DNA of 64,000 nucleotides from Sulfitobacter sp. 20_GPM-1509m (lineage in GTDB: Bacteria; Pseudomonadota; Alphaproteobacteria; Rhodobacterales; Rhodobacteraceae). The position numbers and the translations under genes are program-made. Every line of letters starts with the position of its first letter. Position 1 is the stretch's first letter. The DNA is taken from the NCBI RefSeq assembly GCF_000620505.1, contig NZ_JIBC01000005.1:124001-188000 (forward strand). Direction: 5' to 3'. Below are positions 8,954 to 17,960 of this stretch, in pieces. Below the pieces are notes generated by a model, which saw only the letters and a list, made by a program, of their open reading frames with translations, made no database searches and was not told where the DNA came from.

Positions 8954-9277
8954 GAGTTGTCCCTCGAGTTTCAAATTTCACATGCCCACGTCGGGGAATC
9001 CGATGAGGGTATGAAGGGTGTTTCCAACTTTTGCCCCCGACTTGGCAAGCAATGTGCACTCGGCAGACACAATGTGTTCGATCATTGATGCACCTTTGCC
9101 ACACCCGTTTTTCGCCCGCACCCGCCGCCCATGCCCCCAAACCGCTGTCATCCGGTTTTTCTATTATAGTGTATGGCACTAAGAAATTGCTTCAAACATG
9201 GCAGTTTCCGACATAGACCTTGCCCCGACACGGTCGCTTGGGTAGACCAAGTGCCAAACAGGCATAGGTGTGCAGGT
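8954..9277. other. 324-nt intergenic region between porin and DUF3576 gene
   Basis: No credible gene lies here. It is the shared upstream region of the divergent porin and DUF3576 lipoprotein genes and is AT-richer near 9155-9200. On the minus strand TATAAT (complement of 9163-9168) could be a porin -10 box, giving a leader of about 200 nt, but I see no matching -35 at 17 nt. A small RNA cannot be excluded. Confidence 0.5.
9163..9168 (-). promoter_or_regulatory. Possible -10 hexamer for the porin gene
   Basis: The complement of ATTATA reads TATAAT on the porin strand, in an AT-rich pocket of an otherwise GC-rich region. The best -35-like TTGAAG is about 21 nt upstream, which is too far. Weak support. 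Confidence 0.25.
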
Positions 9278-9769
9278 ATGCGGCTCAAATCCTACTTTAA
9301 CTTCGCTGTGGCCCTGGTGGCCTTGGGCGCTTTGGCGTCGTGCGGCACAATCGGCCGCTTCGGCAAACCCGCGACCGACCGTCCGTCGCAGTATTCGAAC
9401 CCGAACAACCCCAACAACATCGACACCGAGAACACCATCTGGACCGCGTTCAATCGCAAGTCGAACGAGACAGAGGTTCTGGTGAACCGCTATATCTGGC
9501 AGGCTTCGCTGGAAGTTCTGGATTTCCTGCCCGTTCAGACGGTTGACCCGTTCACAGGCGTCATCGTCACAGGATACGGCACACCTCCGGGCGGCGGACA
9601 GGCCTACCGCGCCACCGTGCTGATCAAGGATCCTGCGCTGGACGCGCGGTCGCTGAACGTGGCGCTGCAAACCCGCGGCGGTCCGGCCAGTGCCGCCACC
9701 ACGCGGGCGATCGAGGACGCAATCCTGACCCGTGCGCGCCAGCTTCGGATTTCCGACAACAGGCTTTAA
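9278..9769 (+). CDS. DUF3576 lipoprotein
   Basis: A 163-residue protein starting MRLKSYFNFAVALVALGALASCG, a lipoprotein signal with lipobox LASC (Cys at residue 22), so the mature protein is predicted to be lipid-anchored in the envelope. The remainder, with NTIWTAFN and WQASLEVLDFLP, matches the alphaproteobacterial DUF3576 family of unknown function. The ATG at 9278 was chosen because it directly precedes the signal sequence. A strong terminator follows, so it is probably transcribed separately from leuS. Confidence 0.88.
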   Translation: MRLKSYFNFAVALVALGALASCGTIGRFGKPATDRPSQYSNPNNPNNIDTENTIWTAFNRKSNETEVLVNRYIWQASLEVLDFLPVQTVDPFTGVIVTGYGTPPGGGQAYRATVLIKDPALDARSLNVALQTRGGPASAATTRAIEDAILTRARQLRISDNRL

Positions 9770-9796
9770 GCGCCGGACAAATCACTTTAACAGTTG

Positions 9797-9821
9797 CGCC
9801 GGGCCATTCGCCCGGCGTTTT
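9797..9821 (+). terminator. Rho-independent terminator after DUF3576 gene
   Basis: A perfect 8-bp stem CGCCGGGC/GCCCGGCG with a 5-nt loop is followed by TTTTCGT. It lies 28 nt after the DUF3576 stop and 24 nt before the leuS start, so leuS transcription must start very close by or read through. Confidence 0.85.
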
Positions 9822-9844
9822 CGTGTCATACAGGACAGCAGCAC

Positions 9845-12499
9845 ATGCCCAGTTATACCCCCTCCGATATTGAAGCCCGTTGGCAGGATGCATGGGACAA
9901 GGCCGGAATATTCCAGGCCAAGCGCGACGAAAGCCGCCCCAAGTATTACGTGTTGGAAATGTTCCCCTATCCGTCGGGGCGCATCCACATGGGCCACGTG
10001 CGCAACTATACGCTGGGCGACGTGGTCGCGCGCTACAAGATGGCCACGGGACACAACGTGCTGCACCCGATGGGCTGGGACGCTTTCGGGATGCCTGCGG
10101 AAAACGCCGCGATGGCCATCGGCGGCCACCCGCGCGACTGGACCTACAACAACATCAAGGACATGCGCGGCCAGATGAAGCCATTGGGCCTGTCCATCGA
10201 CTGGTCACGCGAATTCGCCACCTGCGATCCCGAGTACTACGGCCAGCAACAGGCGCTGTTCCTTGATTTCCTCGACGCTGGTCTGGTGCATCGCAAGAAC
10301 GCCCAGGTGAACTGGGACCCGGTCGACATGACCGTTCTGGCCAACGAACAGGTGATCGACGGCAAGGGCTGGCGTTCGGGTGCCGAGGTCGAACGGCGCG
10401 AGCTGACCCAGTGGTTCTTCAAGATTTCGGACATGGCCGGAGAGCTGAAGGACGCGCTGGACGGTCTGGACAACTGGCCTGCCAAGGTGCGGCTGATGCA
10501 GGAAAACTGGATCGGCGAATCGCGCGGGCTGCAATTTGCATTTTCACTGATCGGTGAACCGGACGATGGCGCGCCCGCGCCCGACGGCTTTGACCGCGTC
10601 GAGGTTTACACCACCCGCCCCGACACGCTGGCCGGGGCGTCCTTTGTCGGCATCTCGCCAGATCACCCGCTGGCCAAGACGCTGGAGCGGGACAACGCCG
10701 ACGTGGCCGCGTTCAACGCCGAATGCCGCAAGGGCGGCACCACCGCCGCCGAGATTGAGACCGCCGAAAAACTGGGCTTTGACACCGGTCTGCGCGTGCG
10801 CCACCCCTTTGACACATCGTGGGAACTGCCCGTCTACATCGCCAACTTTATCCTCATGGATTACGGCACTGGCGCAATCTTTGGCTGCCCCGCGCATGAC
10901 GAGCGCGATCTGGAGTTTGCCCGCAAATACGACCTGCCGGTAACCTCCACCTTTGCCCCCACCAACACCGAAGGGTTCACCGCCCCCGAGGACGGCGGCG
11001 CTGCCTTTGTCCCCGGCAAGGACGTGACCGTGCACTTTGTGCGCCCGCTGGGCGGCGAGCCGCGCGACATGACCGGCGATGCCGCCATCATCGAGGCCAT
11101 TGAAACCTGCGAAACCAACGGCGTGGGTCAGGGCGTGACCAAATACCGCCTGCGTGACTGGGGCCTGTCGCGGCAACGCTATTGGGGCTGCCCGATTCCG
11201 GTCGTGCATTGCGACACCTGCGGCGTGGTGCCCGAGAAGAAAGAGAACCTGCCGGTCGAGCTGCCCTATGACGTCAGCTTTGACACCCCCGGTAACCCGT
11301 TGGACCGCCACCCCACCTGGCGCGATTGTGCCTGCCCGAAATGCGGCGCACCGGCACAGCGCGAAACGGACACGATGGACACTTTTGTCGATTCGTCGTG
11401 GTATTTTGCCCGTTTCACCGCGCCGCGCGCAGACACACCCACGGTGGCCGAGGATGCGGCCTACTGGATGAACGTCGATCAGTACATCGGCGGGGTTGAG
11501 CACGCGATTTTGCACCTGCTGTATTCGCGTTTCTTTGCCCGCGCGATGCAGATCACCGGCCACCTGCCGGCCAGTGCCATCGAACCCTTTGATGCGCTGT
11601 TCACGCAAGGGATGGTGACCCACGCAATCTACAAAACGACAGAAAGTGTCTTCCACAAGGGCACCGATAAAGAGGCCCGTGATCCCAACGCAAGATTGCC
11701 TGCGTACTCCAAGTCAATCTATCACTATCCAGAAGAGGTGGAGTTGCGAGACGGACGCGCGTTCCTGAAAGACGGCGGTGCCGAGGTGGAAATCATTCCC
11801 TCTGCCAAGATGTCCAAGTCGAAGAACAACGTTGTCGACCCGCTGAACATCATTTCATCCTTCGGCGCCGACACCGCGCGCTGGTTCGTGCTGTCCGACA
11901 GCCCGCCCGAACGCGACGTGGAATGGACCGCCTCGGGGGCCGAAGCCGCGTACAAGCACCTCAGCCGGGTCTGGAACATCTCGCACCGGATCACCGACAT
12001 GGATCACGACGCGTCCGGCGAAGGCGACGACGATCTGCTGCGCGCCATGCACAAATGCATCCACGACGTGACCGTTGCGATTGAATCCTTTGGCTTCAAC
12101 GCAGCGATTGCCAAGCTCTACGCCTTTACCGCCACCTTGCAGAAATCCAAGGCAGGCCACACGGCGCAACGCACTGCCGTGATGACGCTGGCGCAACTGA
12201 TGGCTCCGATGACCCCGCACCTGGCCGAGGCGATCTGGTCGCATCAGGGCGGCGCGGGCCTGATCACGCTGGCCGACTGGCCGAAAGCGGACGAGGCGAT
12301 GATGGTGGACGACACCGTGACCCTGCCGATCCAGATCAATGGCAAACGGCGCGGCGAAATCACCGTTCCTGCGGATATGTCGAAGGAAGATGTTGAAAAG
12401 CTGGCGCTGGACAGCCAACCTGTTCAAAAGGCCCTGGACGGGGGGCAGCCGAAAAAGGTGATCGTGGTGCCGGGACGGATCGTAAATGTCGTTGTATAA
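9845..12499 (+). CDS. leuS: Leucyl-tRNA synthetase
   Basis: An 884-residue class I aminoacyl-tRNA synthetase that charges tRNA-Leu. It shows the [11 protein letters not shown] signature (HMGH at 48-51), an editing (CP1) domain with the conserved [12 protein letters not shown], LeuRS-type WGCPIPV and VDSSWYF segments, and KMSKS at residues 655-659, with a C-terminal anticodon-binding region. Length is typical of bacterial LeuRS. I chose the ATG at 9845; an in-frame start 17 codons upstream lies in the terminator hairpin. Its 3' end overlaps lptE by 14 nt, so lptE and holA are probably co-transcribed. Confidence 0.98.
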   Translation: MPSYTPSDIEARWQDAWDKAGIFQAKRDESRPKYYVLEMFPYPSGRIHMGHVRNYTLGDVVARYKMATGHNVLHPMGWDAFGMPAENAAMAIGGHPRDWTYNNIKDMRGQMKPLGLSIDWSREFATCDPEYYGQQQALFLDFLDAGLVHRKNAQVNWDPVDMTVLANEQVIDGKGWRSGAEVERRELTQWFFKISDMAGELKDALDGLDNWPAKVRLMQENWIGESRGLQFAFSLIGEPDDGAPAPDGFDRVEVYTTRPDTLAGASFVGISPDHPLAKTLERDNADVAAFNAECRKGGTTAAEIETAEKLGFDTGLRVRHPFDTSWELPVYIANFILMDYGTGAIFGCPAHDERDLEFARKYDLPVTSTFAPTNTEGFTAPEDGGAAFVPGKDVTVHFVRPLGGEPRDMTGDAAIIEAIETCETNGVGQGVTKYRLRDWGLSRQRYWGCPIPVVHCDTCGVVPEKKENLPVELPYDVSFDTPGNPLDRHPTWRDCACPKCGAPAQRETDTMDTFVDSSWYFARFTAPRADTPTVAEDAAYWMNVDQYIGGVEHAILHLLYSRFFARAMQITGHLPASAIEPFDALFTQGMVTHAIYKTTESVFHKGTDKEARDPNARLPAYSKSIYHYPEEVELRDGRAFLKDGGAEVEIIPSAKMSKSKNNVVDPLNIISSFGADTARWFVLSDSPPERDVEWTASGAEAAYKHLSRVWNISHRITDMDHDASGEGDDDLLRAMHKCIHDVTVAIESFGFNAAIAKLYAFTATLQKSKAGHTAQRTAVMTLAQLMAPMTPHLAEAIWSHQGGAGLITLADWPKADEAMMVDDTVTLPIQINGKRRGEITVPADMSKEDVEKLALDSQPVQKALDGGQPKKVIVVPGRIVNVVV

Positions 12500-12953
12500 A
12501 ACGCTTCTTGCGCTGCCCCTGCTGGCGGCCTGCGGCTTTACGCCGGTTTACGGGCCACAAGGGGCAGGTACGGCCTTGCAGGGCCGGGTGCTGGTCGAGG
12601 CGCCCGAAACCCGCGACGACCAGCTCATGTTGCAACAGATTGAACGCCGACTGGGTCGCCCCGGCGATGCTTCATTCGACCTGGGCATCGACCTGATCGT
12701 CACGCAGGAAGGGCTGGCGATCGACTCCGATGGCGACATCGACCGTTATAACCTGCTGGGCACGGCCACCTATATCCTGACCAACACCTCAAACGGCTCG
12801 ATTGTCGGCACGGGCACGGTCACCAACTTTACCGGCTACTCTGCCACTGGCACCACCGTGGCGACGCTGGCGGCCGAACGCGACGCCCGCAAGCGGTTGA
12901 TGACCACATTGGGTGACATGGTCGTCGACCGGCTGCTTGCCACCAAGCTATGA
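12486..12953 (+). CDS. lptE: LPS-assembly lipoprotein LptE
   Basis: A 155-residue lipoprotein. The signal [16 protein letters not shown] ends in lipobox LAAC (Cys16), followed by GFTPVYGP, the start typical of LptE/RlpB in Rhodobacteraceae. LptE plugs the LptD barrel and is needed for LPS insertion into the outer membrane. The leuS-lptE-holA order is widely conserved, which supports the assignment despite low sequence conservation. The start overlaps the leuS end by 14 nt and its stop overlaps holA by ATGA. Confidence 0.9.
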   Translation: MSLYKTLLALPLLAACGFTPVYGPQGAGTALQGRVLVEAPETRDDQLMLQQIERRLGRPGDASFDLGIDLIVTQEGLAIDSDGDIDRYNLLGTATYILTNTSNGSIVGTGTVTNFTGYSATGTTVATLAAERDARKRLMTTLGDMVVDRLLATKL

Positions 12954-13951
12954 AACTGGCCGGCGCACAGGCGAACGGCTATTTCGCCAAACCCGACCCG
13001 AACAGCACGGGCATCCTGATCTACGGGGCCGACGCCATGCGTGTGGCCCTGAAACGTCAGCAGTTGCTCAAGGCGCTGATCGGCGACAAGGGCGAAGAGG
13101 AAATGCGCCTGACCCGCATTCCCGCCGCCGAATTGCGCAAGGACCCCGCAATGCTGCTGGACGCGATCAAGGCCATCGGGTTCTTCCCCGGTCCGCGCGC
13201 CGCCTTTGTCGAAGATGCCAATGAGAACACCGCCGAGACGATCATCGCGGCGCTGAAGGACTGGCAGGCAGGCGATGCCCAGATCATCGTATCGGCAGGG
13301 GCGCTGAAGCCCACGTCAAAGCTGCGCAAGGCCTTTGAGGGACACAAATCGGCGCTGGCCGTCGGCATCTATGACAACCCGCCAACCCGCGACGAGATCG
13401 AGACATCCCTGCGAGAGGCGGGCGTAACAGCCCCGGACCGCGCGGTGATGGATATGCTGAGCGATCTGGCGCGTGCGCTGGACCCGGGCGATTTCCGCCA
13501 GACGCTGGAAAAGATCAGCCTGTACAAACACGGCGACAGCACGCCGCTGACCGCCGAGGACATCGTCGCCAACGCCCCCACCTCGACCGAGGCGGATGTG
13601 GACGACGTGTTGCTGGTGGTGGGCGATGGCCGTGCCGCCGACATCGGGCCGGTGATGCGCAAGTTGCAGGCGCAGGGCGTGACCGCCGTGACCCTGTGCA
13701 TCGGCGCGATGCGTCACTTTCGCAACCTGCACCGCGCCGCCGTGGATACGTCGGGCCGTCCGCAAATCTGGGGGCCAAACCGGGACAAGATGCTGGCGCA
13801 GGCCCGCAACTGGGGACCGGCCAAGCTGGAAACCGCGCTGACGGTGCTGACCGACACCGACCTTGCCCTGCGCTCGGCCGGACAGCACGCACCCGCCATG
13901 GCGCTGGTCGAACGCGCCTTTATCCGGCTGGCGATGCTAGCCGCGCGTTAA
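12950..13951 (+). CDS. holA: DNA polymerase III subunit delta
   Basis: A 333-residue clamp-loader delta subunit that opens the beta sliding clamp. The N-terminal half has ILIYGADAMRV, LLDAIKAIGFFPGPRAAFVED and LKPTSKLRKAFE, positions typical of HolA. The C-terminal half is the helical collar domain. It overlaps lptE by 4 nt at the start and the convergent GFA gene by 4 nt at the end (13948-13951). Confidence 0.93.
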   Translation: MKLAGAQANGYFAKPDPNSTGILIYGADAMRVALKRQQLLKALIGDKGEEEMRLTRIPAAELRKDPAMLLDAIKAIGFFPGPRAAFVEDANENTAETIIAALKDWQAGDAQIIVSAGALKPTSKLRKAFEGHKSALAVGIYDNPPTRDEIETSLREAGVTAPDRAVMDMLSDLARALDPGDFRQTLEKISLYKHGDSTPLTAEDIVANAPTSTEADVDDVLLVVGDGRAADIGPVMRKLQAQGVTAVTLCIGAMRHFRNLHRAAVDTSGRPQIWGPNRDKMLAQARNWGPAKLETALTVLTDTDLALRSAGQHAPAMALVERAFIRLAMLAAR

Positions 13952-14373
13952 TCCGGGCCGAACATGGCCATCACCTCGGCCTCGGTCATTTTGCGGGTGT
14001 CACCGGCAAAGGCATAGCCCTGCGGTTTGCGGTCGATGAAAATCTCTTCGGTCAGGCTGATCCCGCTTGTGTCATCCATCGTGCCCAATCCGACGTGATA
14101 GGTGCCCTGATGCGGACCGGGGGCCGTGACACGGTAAAAGATGTTGCACCCGCAGGTGCCGCAGAACGCCCGCTCGGCCCAGGGGGACGAAGTGTAGGTG
14201 GTCAGCCTGTCCAGCCCTTCGATGCTCATATCTGCGGGCGCCACCTCTACCCCCAGGTAAACGCCTCCCGACCACTTGCGGCACATGCCGCAGTGACAGG
14301 CGCCGGTGTGACGGACATCCGCCGTGATGCGATAACGGACCGCGCCGCAATTGCAGGACCCTGTTCGTGCCAT
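13948..14373 (-). CDS. GFA-family zinc-binding protein
   Basis: A 141-residue protein of the GFA (glutathione-dependent formaldehyde-activating, CENP-V) family. Zinc ligands are in place: CNCGAVRY (C7, C9), CHCGMC (C26, C28, C31) and FCGTCGC (C71, C74, C76). The founding member helps glutathione react with formaldehyde, but most family members have no proven activity. It is a single gene convergent with holA. A GST gene lies 165 nt away on the opposite strand; a joint glutathione role is only suggestive. Confidence 0.92.
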   Translation of the reverse strand: MARTGSCNCGAVRYRITADVRHTGACHCGMCRKWSGGVYLGVEVAPADMSIEGLDRLTTYTSSPWAERAFCGTCGCNIFYRVTAPGPHQGTYHVGLGTMDDTSGISLTEEIFIDRKPQGYAFAGDTRKMTEAEVMAMFGPD

Positions 14374-14538
14374 CTGTTCTCTCCTTGATGTGATGGCGAC
14401 ACCCTAGGCGGGCTTGATGACAATTCCTGTCAGCACCCCACCGAGACCCCTGAAACATGGCCGTGTCAGCGTTTGGCCCCTTGATACTCCAGTCGAAAAC
14501 CCTTTGGATCGGCCCAAACACATTCAGGAGCCCCCTTC

Positions 14539-15105
14539 ATGTACACTGTCATCGGCGCCACCAGGACCCGCACATTGCGCGTGATGTGGCTGCTTGAGGA
14601 ACTGGGCGAAACCTATGATCAGGACCCCGCCGCCCCGAATTCGGACAGCGCGCTGAAATACAATGTGCTGGGCAAGATACCCGCGCTGGTCGACAACGGT
14701 CACACGCTGACCGACAGCGTGGCGATCATGACTTATCTTGCCGACAAGCACGGCAGGTTCACCGCCCCCGCAGGCACGCCGCAACGCGCACTTCAGGATG
14801 CCATGACCCTTTGGCTGATCGACGAGGTCGACGCGACGCTGTGGACATCGACACGCCACAAGGACGCGGTTCCGGGGCTCGAGGCGCGGATGCACGGCCA
14901 TTACGCCGAATCCATGCAGATCCTGTCGAACCGGTTGCAGTCAGAGTTCCTGATGGGTGACGAGATGACCGTAACGGACATTCTGGCGGCACATTGCATG
15001 GGTTGGGGGGCAAGCGCAGGCTTTCCGCCGCTGGACGACAAATTGCAGGATTACCTGAAACGGATGCGGGCCCGTCCCGCGTTTCACGCAGCCCTGAAAC
15101 ACTAG
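14539..15105 (+). CDS. Glutathione S-transferase family protein
   Basis: A 188-residue GST. The N-terminal thioredoxin-like domain contains the cis-Pro segment NVLGKIPALVDNG and the glutathione-contacting TDSVAI (usually ES, Asp for Glu here). The C-terminal all-helical domain has the MTVTDILAAH N-capping box motif. It would conjugate or isomerise electrophiles using glutathione in the cytoplasm. The protein is slightly short for a GST (about 200-220). It converges on the HI0933-type flavoprotein gene with a 4-nt overlap. Confidence 0.9.
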   Translation: MYTVIGATRTRTLRVMWLLEELGETYDQDPAAPNSDSALKYNVLGKIPALVDNGHTLTDSVAIMTYLADKHGRFTAPAGTPQRALQDAMTLWLIDEVDATLWTSTRHKDAVPGLEARMHGHYAESMQILSNRLQSEFLMGDEMTVTDILAAHCMGWGASAGFPPLDDKLQDYLKRMRARPAFHAALKH

Positions 15106-16295
15106 GTGGCTTGCAGGTGGGCCACGGCCCCCTGCGCCGCCCAGCGCCCCGTCGCCATGCAGGCGGTGATCAGATAGCCGCCCGTGGGCGCCTCCCAATC
15201 CAGCATTTCGCCTGCCGCAAAGGTGCCCGGTCGCGCCTTGAGCATCAACGCCTCGTCCAGCGCGTCAAAGGACAGCCCGCCACTGGTTGAAATTGCTTCG
15301 TCCAGCGGACGCAGGCCGATGTGGGCCACCGGCAAAGCCTTTAGCACGCCCGCCAGCGCCTGCGGGTCCTGCGGCAAGGGCCGCGCCCACTCTTGCAACA
15401 GCGCCAGCTTCAGCGGCTCCAGCTTCAAGGTCTTGCGGATGTGATTTGCATGGCTTTCCTTGCCGCGCTTTTTCGCCAGCCGCGCGGCCACCTGCTGCAC
15501 CGTCTGGTCCGGCATCAGGTCCACGGTCAGCGCCGCCCCCTCGCGCACCGCGCGGGCGATAGCGTAGATGCCACCCCCCTCCAGCCCCCTGGCCGACAGG
15601 ATCGCCTCGCCCCGTGACGTGGTGTCGCCGGCCTGCCATGCGACCGCCTTGACCGGTTGGCCATAGTGCGGCGTCATATGCGCCGACCATTCCACCTGCA
15701 GCCCGACATTGGCCGCACCAAAGGGGGCCACGGCGATGTCCTGCCCGCGCAGGATGTCCGCCCATGCCCCATCCGATCCCAGCCGCGCCCAGCTGGCACC
15801 GCCCAGCGCCAGAACGGTCACATCCGCAGTCACGCGGCCCTGATCGAAGATCAGCGCGTCGCCATCAAATCCGGTCCAGCGCCAGCGGGTTTGCATCCGC
15901 ACACCCAAATCATTCAACCGCACCAGCCAGGCCCGCAACAGCGGCGAGGCTTTCATTGCACGGGGGAACACTCGACCCGATGAGCCGGTAAACACCTCCT
16001 GCCCCAGCCCGCGCGCCCAGTCCTGAACGGCAGCGGCATCAAAGCCCTGCAAGATCGGGCGCAGAGTGTCAGCGGCCTCGGCATAGTGGGGGACAAAGAC
16101 GTCCAGCGGCGCATCCATGGTCAGGTTCAACCCCGACTTGCCCGCCATCAGGAACTTGCGCCCCACGGACGGCTTGGCGTCATAGACGCAGACCTGAACA
16201 CCTGCCTGCGCAAGAACTTCTGCCGCCATCAGCCCCGCGGGACCTGCGCCGATCACGGCAGCGGTTTTTGTGGACAGATCGTGTTGCAAGGTCAT
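15102..16295 (-). CDS. HI0933-like NAD(P)/FAD-dependent flavoprotein (TIGR03862 type)
   Basis: A flavoprotein of about 397 residues. It has an N-terminal FAD-binding GAGPAGLMAAE, the family marker GRKFLMAGKSGLNLT, and a C-terminal GEMLDWEAPTGGYLI FAD-contact segment. BaiN/HI0933 proteins are putative oxidoreductases with few known substrates. Start choice is uncertain. The ATG at 16295 has GGAA only 1 nt away, while an in-frame TTG two codons later (16289) has AGGA at a good 7-nt spacing. Confidence 0.88.
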   Translation of the reverse strand: MTLQHDLSTKTAAVIGAGPAGLMAAEVLAQAGVQVCVYDAKPSVGRKFLMAGKSGLNLTMDAPLDVFVPHYAEAADTLRPILQGFDAAAVQDWARGLGQEVFTGSSGRVFPRAMKASPLLRAWLVRLNDLGVRMQTRWRWTGFDGDALIFDQGRVTADVTVLALGGASWARLGSDGAWADILRGQDIAVAPFGAANVGLQVEWSAHMTPHYGQPVKAVAWQAGDTTSRGEAILSARGLEGGGIYAIARAVREGAALTVDLMPDQTVQQVAARLAKKRGKESHANHIRKTLKLEPLKLALLQEWARPLPQDPQALAGVLKALPVAHIGLRPLDEAISTSGGLSFDALDEALMLKARPGTFAAGEMLDWEAPTGGYLITACMATGRWAAQGAVAHLQAT

Positions 16296-16380
16296 TTCCT
16301 TTCGCGAACACCCCGTCTTGCCTGTAGGCGGGTCCGGGATCAAGCCCGCAGGGCATTGCGAGAGGCATCAGCGGACAAGA

Positions 16381-16437
16381 GGGGGCTCTGCCCCCGGCGC
16401 TGGCGCGCCTCCCCCGGAGTTTATCAGGCAAGATGAA
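16381..16437. repeat. Extragenic GC-rich repeat, diverged copy
   Basis: It contains a GGGGGC-TCT-GCCCCC hairpin (16381-16395) and, read on the minus strand, CTTCATCTTGCC...CTCCGGGGGAGG, which lines up with the CTTC...TCCCGG copies at 4558-4583 and 25853-25878. The hairpin half also matches GGCAGAGCCCCC after the 25853 copy. It lies just after the crotonase-like gene. Confidence 0.6.
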
Positions 16438-16440
16438 GGG

Positions 16441-17055
16441 TCAGCCGGGGCTGCACATCTTCTTGATCTGGCGAGCGATGGCAGGATCTGCGGCAAGCGT
16501 GTCGGCAGCGATGTCCATTGCGGTTTGCACAAGGACGTCATCGCTTACGATGCGGTCGATCAGGCCGAAGGCAAGGGCAGTGTCGGCCTCAATTTTCTGG
16601 CCGCCCATCAGGATCAGCTTGGTCCGCGCGGGGCCAATCAGTGCCGCCATGCGGGCCGGATCAGACGGCTGCGGCAAAAACCCCAGCTTCATCACCGGAT
16701 AGAAGAACCTGGCCCCCGCCACGGCAATGCGCAGATCGCAGGCCAGCGCCATGCCTGTGGACCCACCCGCCAGCGTCCCGTTCAACGCTGCGATGGTCAG
16801 CCCCGGCAGCCGCGCAATGGCCGACGACAGCCGTTCCCAATCGGGCGAGGTGGCCATGCCCGCGCGCGCGGCATCGAGATCGGCACCGGCGCTGAACACC
16901 TTGCCCCGCCCCGTCAGGATCAGGGCGCGGGCCTCAGTGGCGCTTTCGGCGATGTCCGCCAGTTCGGCCAGCATGTCCGGCGTCAGCGAATTGGCCTTGT
17001 CCGGACGGTTGATCGTAACCGTCCAGACACCGCCATCCTTGGCCAGCTCGATCAT
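16441..17055 (-). CDS. Crotonase-fold (enoyl-CoA hydratase/isomerase family) protein lacking both catalytic Glu
   Basis: A 204-residue protein of the crotonase superfamily, shorter than the usual ~260. The CoA-binding and oxyanion-hole elements are present (FSAGADL and LNGTLAGG). Where enoyl-CoA hydratases have Glu in GGGxEL and in PExxLG, this protein has GGSTGM and YPVMKLG, so both catalytic acids are missing. It is therefore unlikely to be a classic hydratase; it could be another crotonase activity or a binding protein. The start ATG at 17055 overlaps the stop of the SDR gene (ATGA), so the two are co-translated. An upstream in-frame start lies inside the SDR gene. Confidence 0.85.
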   Translation of the reverse strand: MIELAKDGGVWTVTINRPDKANSLTPDMLAELADIAESATEARALILTGRGKVFSAGADLDAARAGMATSPDWERLSSAIARLPGLTIAALNGTLAGGSTGMALACDLRIAVAGARFFYPVMKLGFLPQPSDPARMAALIGPARTKLILMGGQKIEADTALAFGLIDRIVSDDVLVQTAMDIAADTLAADPAIARQIKKMCSPG

Positions 17056-17801
17056 GACAGGCCGACCTTGGCGCGGATGTCTTCGTCGCGCAGCGAGATT
17101 TCCTGACCGCAATAGCCGTCCGCATCCTTGGAACACATCCACAGCAGCGCCTTGGCAGGCCAGTCGGCGGGGATGTGGTCGGACCAGTCCAGCTTGCTGA
17201 TCGGATTCACGCCGCTTTGCTTGATCTCGCGCTGCATCTGGGTGGCGACGGTGCCCGGCGACAGGCCCATGGCGCGGATGCCGTCGGCGGCGTTTTCCTT
17301 GTCCAGGCAGGCAGTCAGCATGTGAACGGCGGCCTTGGATGCGCAGTAATGGCTCCAGGCCTCGACCGGCCCATGGGCCGCGCCCGAACTGATGGTCAGC
17401 ACCGAACCGCCGCCGCCCTTGATCATCACCGGCACCGCTGCGCGCATTCCGTTAAAGACACCGCCCAGGTTGATGTCGATGACCTTGGCCCATTCGGCAG
17501 GATCGGCTGCGATCAGATGCGAGATGGGTTCGATCACGCCGGCATTGTTGATCAACACGTTCAGCCCGCCAAAGGTTTCGACCGTGGCATTCACCGCCGC
17601 CTCGACCTCCCAATAGCGGCTGACATCGCAGGGAATCGCAATCGCCGCCGGACCAATCTCGCCTGCCAGCTCGGCAATATCGTTCTCGCTGCGCGCCAGC
17701 AGCGCCACCTTGGCCCCCGCGCCGGCGAAAATCCGCGCGGTTTCGGCCCCGATGCCACGGCTCGCGCCGGTGATCATCACCACTTGTCCTGTCATGTCCA
17801 T
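17052..17801 (-). CDS. Short-chain dehydrogenase/reductase
   Basis: A 249-residue classical SDR. It has the cofactor motif TGASRGIG (11-18), NNAG (85-88), catalytic Ser near 138-139, Tyr152 and Lys156 (YCASK), and SPGTV. It reduces or oxidises a carbonyl/alcohol with NAD(P)H. The C-terminal MCSKDADGYCGQEISLRD is typical of a Rhodobacterales subgroup. It is first in a two-gene unit with the crotonase-like protein, overlapping by 4 nt, which suggests acyl-CoA or acyl-chain metabolism. Substrate unknown. Confidence 0.93.
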   Translation of the reverse strand: MDMTGQVVMITGASRGIGAETARIFAGAGAKVALLARSENDIAELAGEIGPAAIAIPCDVSRYWEVEAAVNATVETFGGLNVLINNAGVIEPISHLIAADPAEWAKVIDINLGGVFNGMRAAVPVMIKGGGGSVLTISSGAAHGPVEAWSHYCASKAAVHMLTACLDKENAADGIRAMGLSPGTVATQMQREIKQSGVNPISKLDWSDHIPADWPAKALLWMCSKDADGYCGQEISLRDEDIRAKVGLS

Positions 17802-17960
17802 TTGCCGGGTCCTTTATTTGTTTGCGCCCAAGGCGTAGTGCGCAACAAGGCCCGCGTCCAGTGGGGAGAATCCCGACCCTGCTCCCCCTTGACGCGCACA
17901 CGGCCCTGCAACACGATAGTGCAACCTCGCGTTCAACCGACCCCTTGAAGGATTCATTTC

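Noticed and set aside
7970-9088. 372-residue plus-strand frame rich in Cys and Val
   Set aside because: Antisense to the porin gene. The porin has a signal peptide, terminal Phe and a terminator; the antisense frame is a translation of the complementary beta-strand codons.
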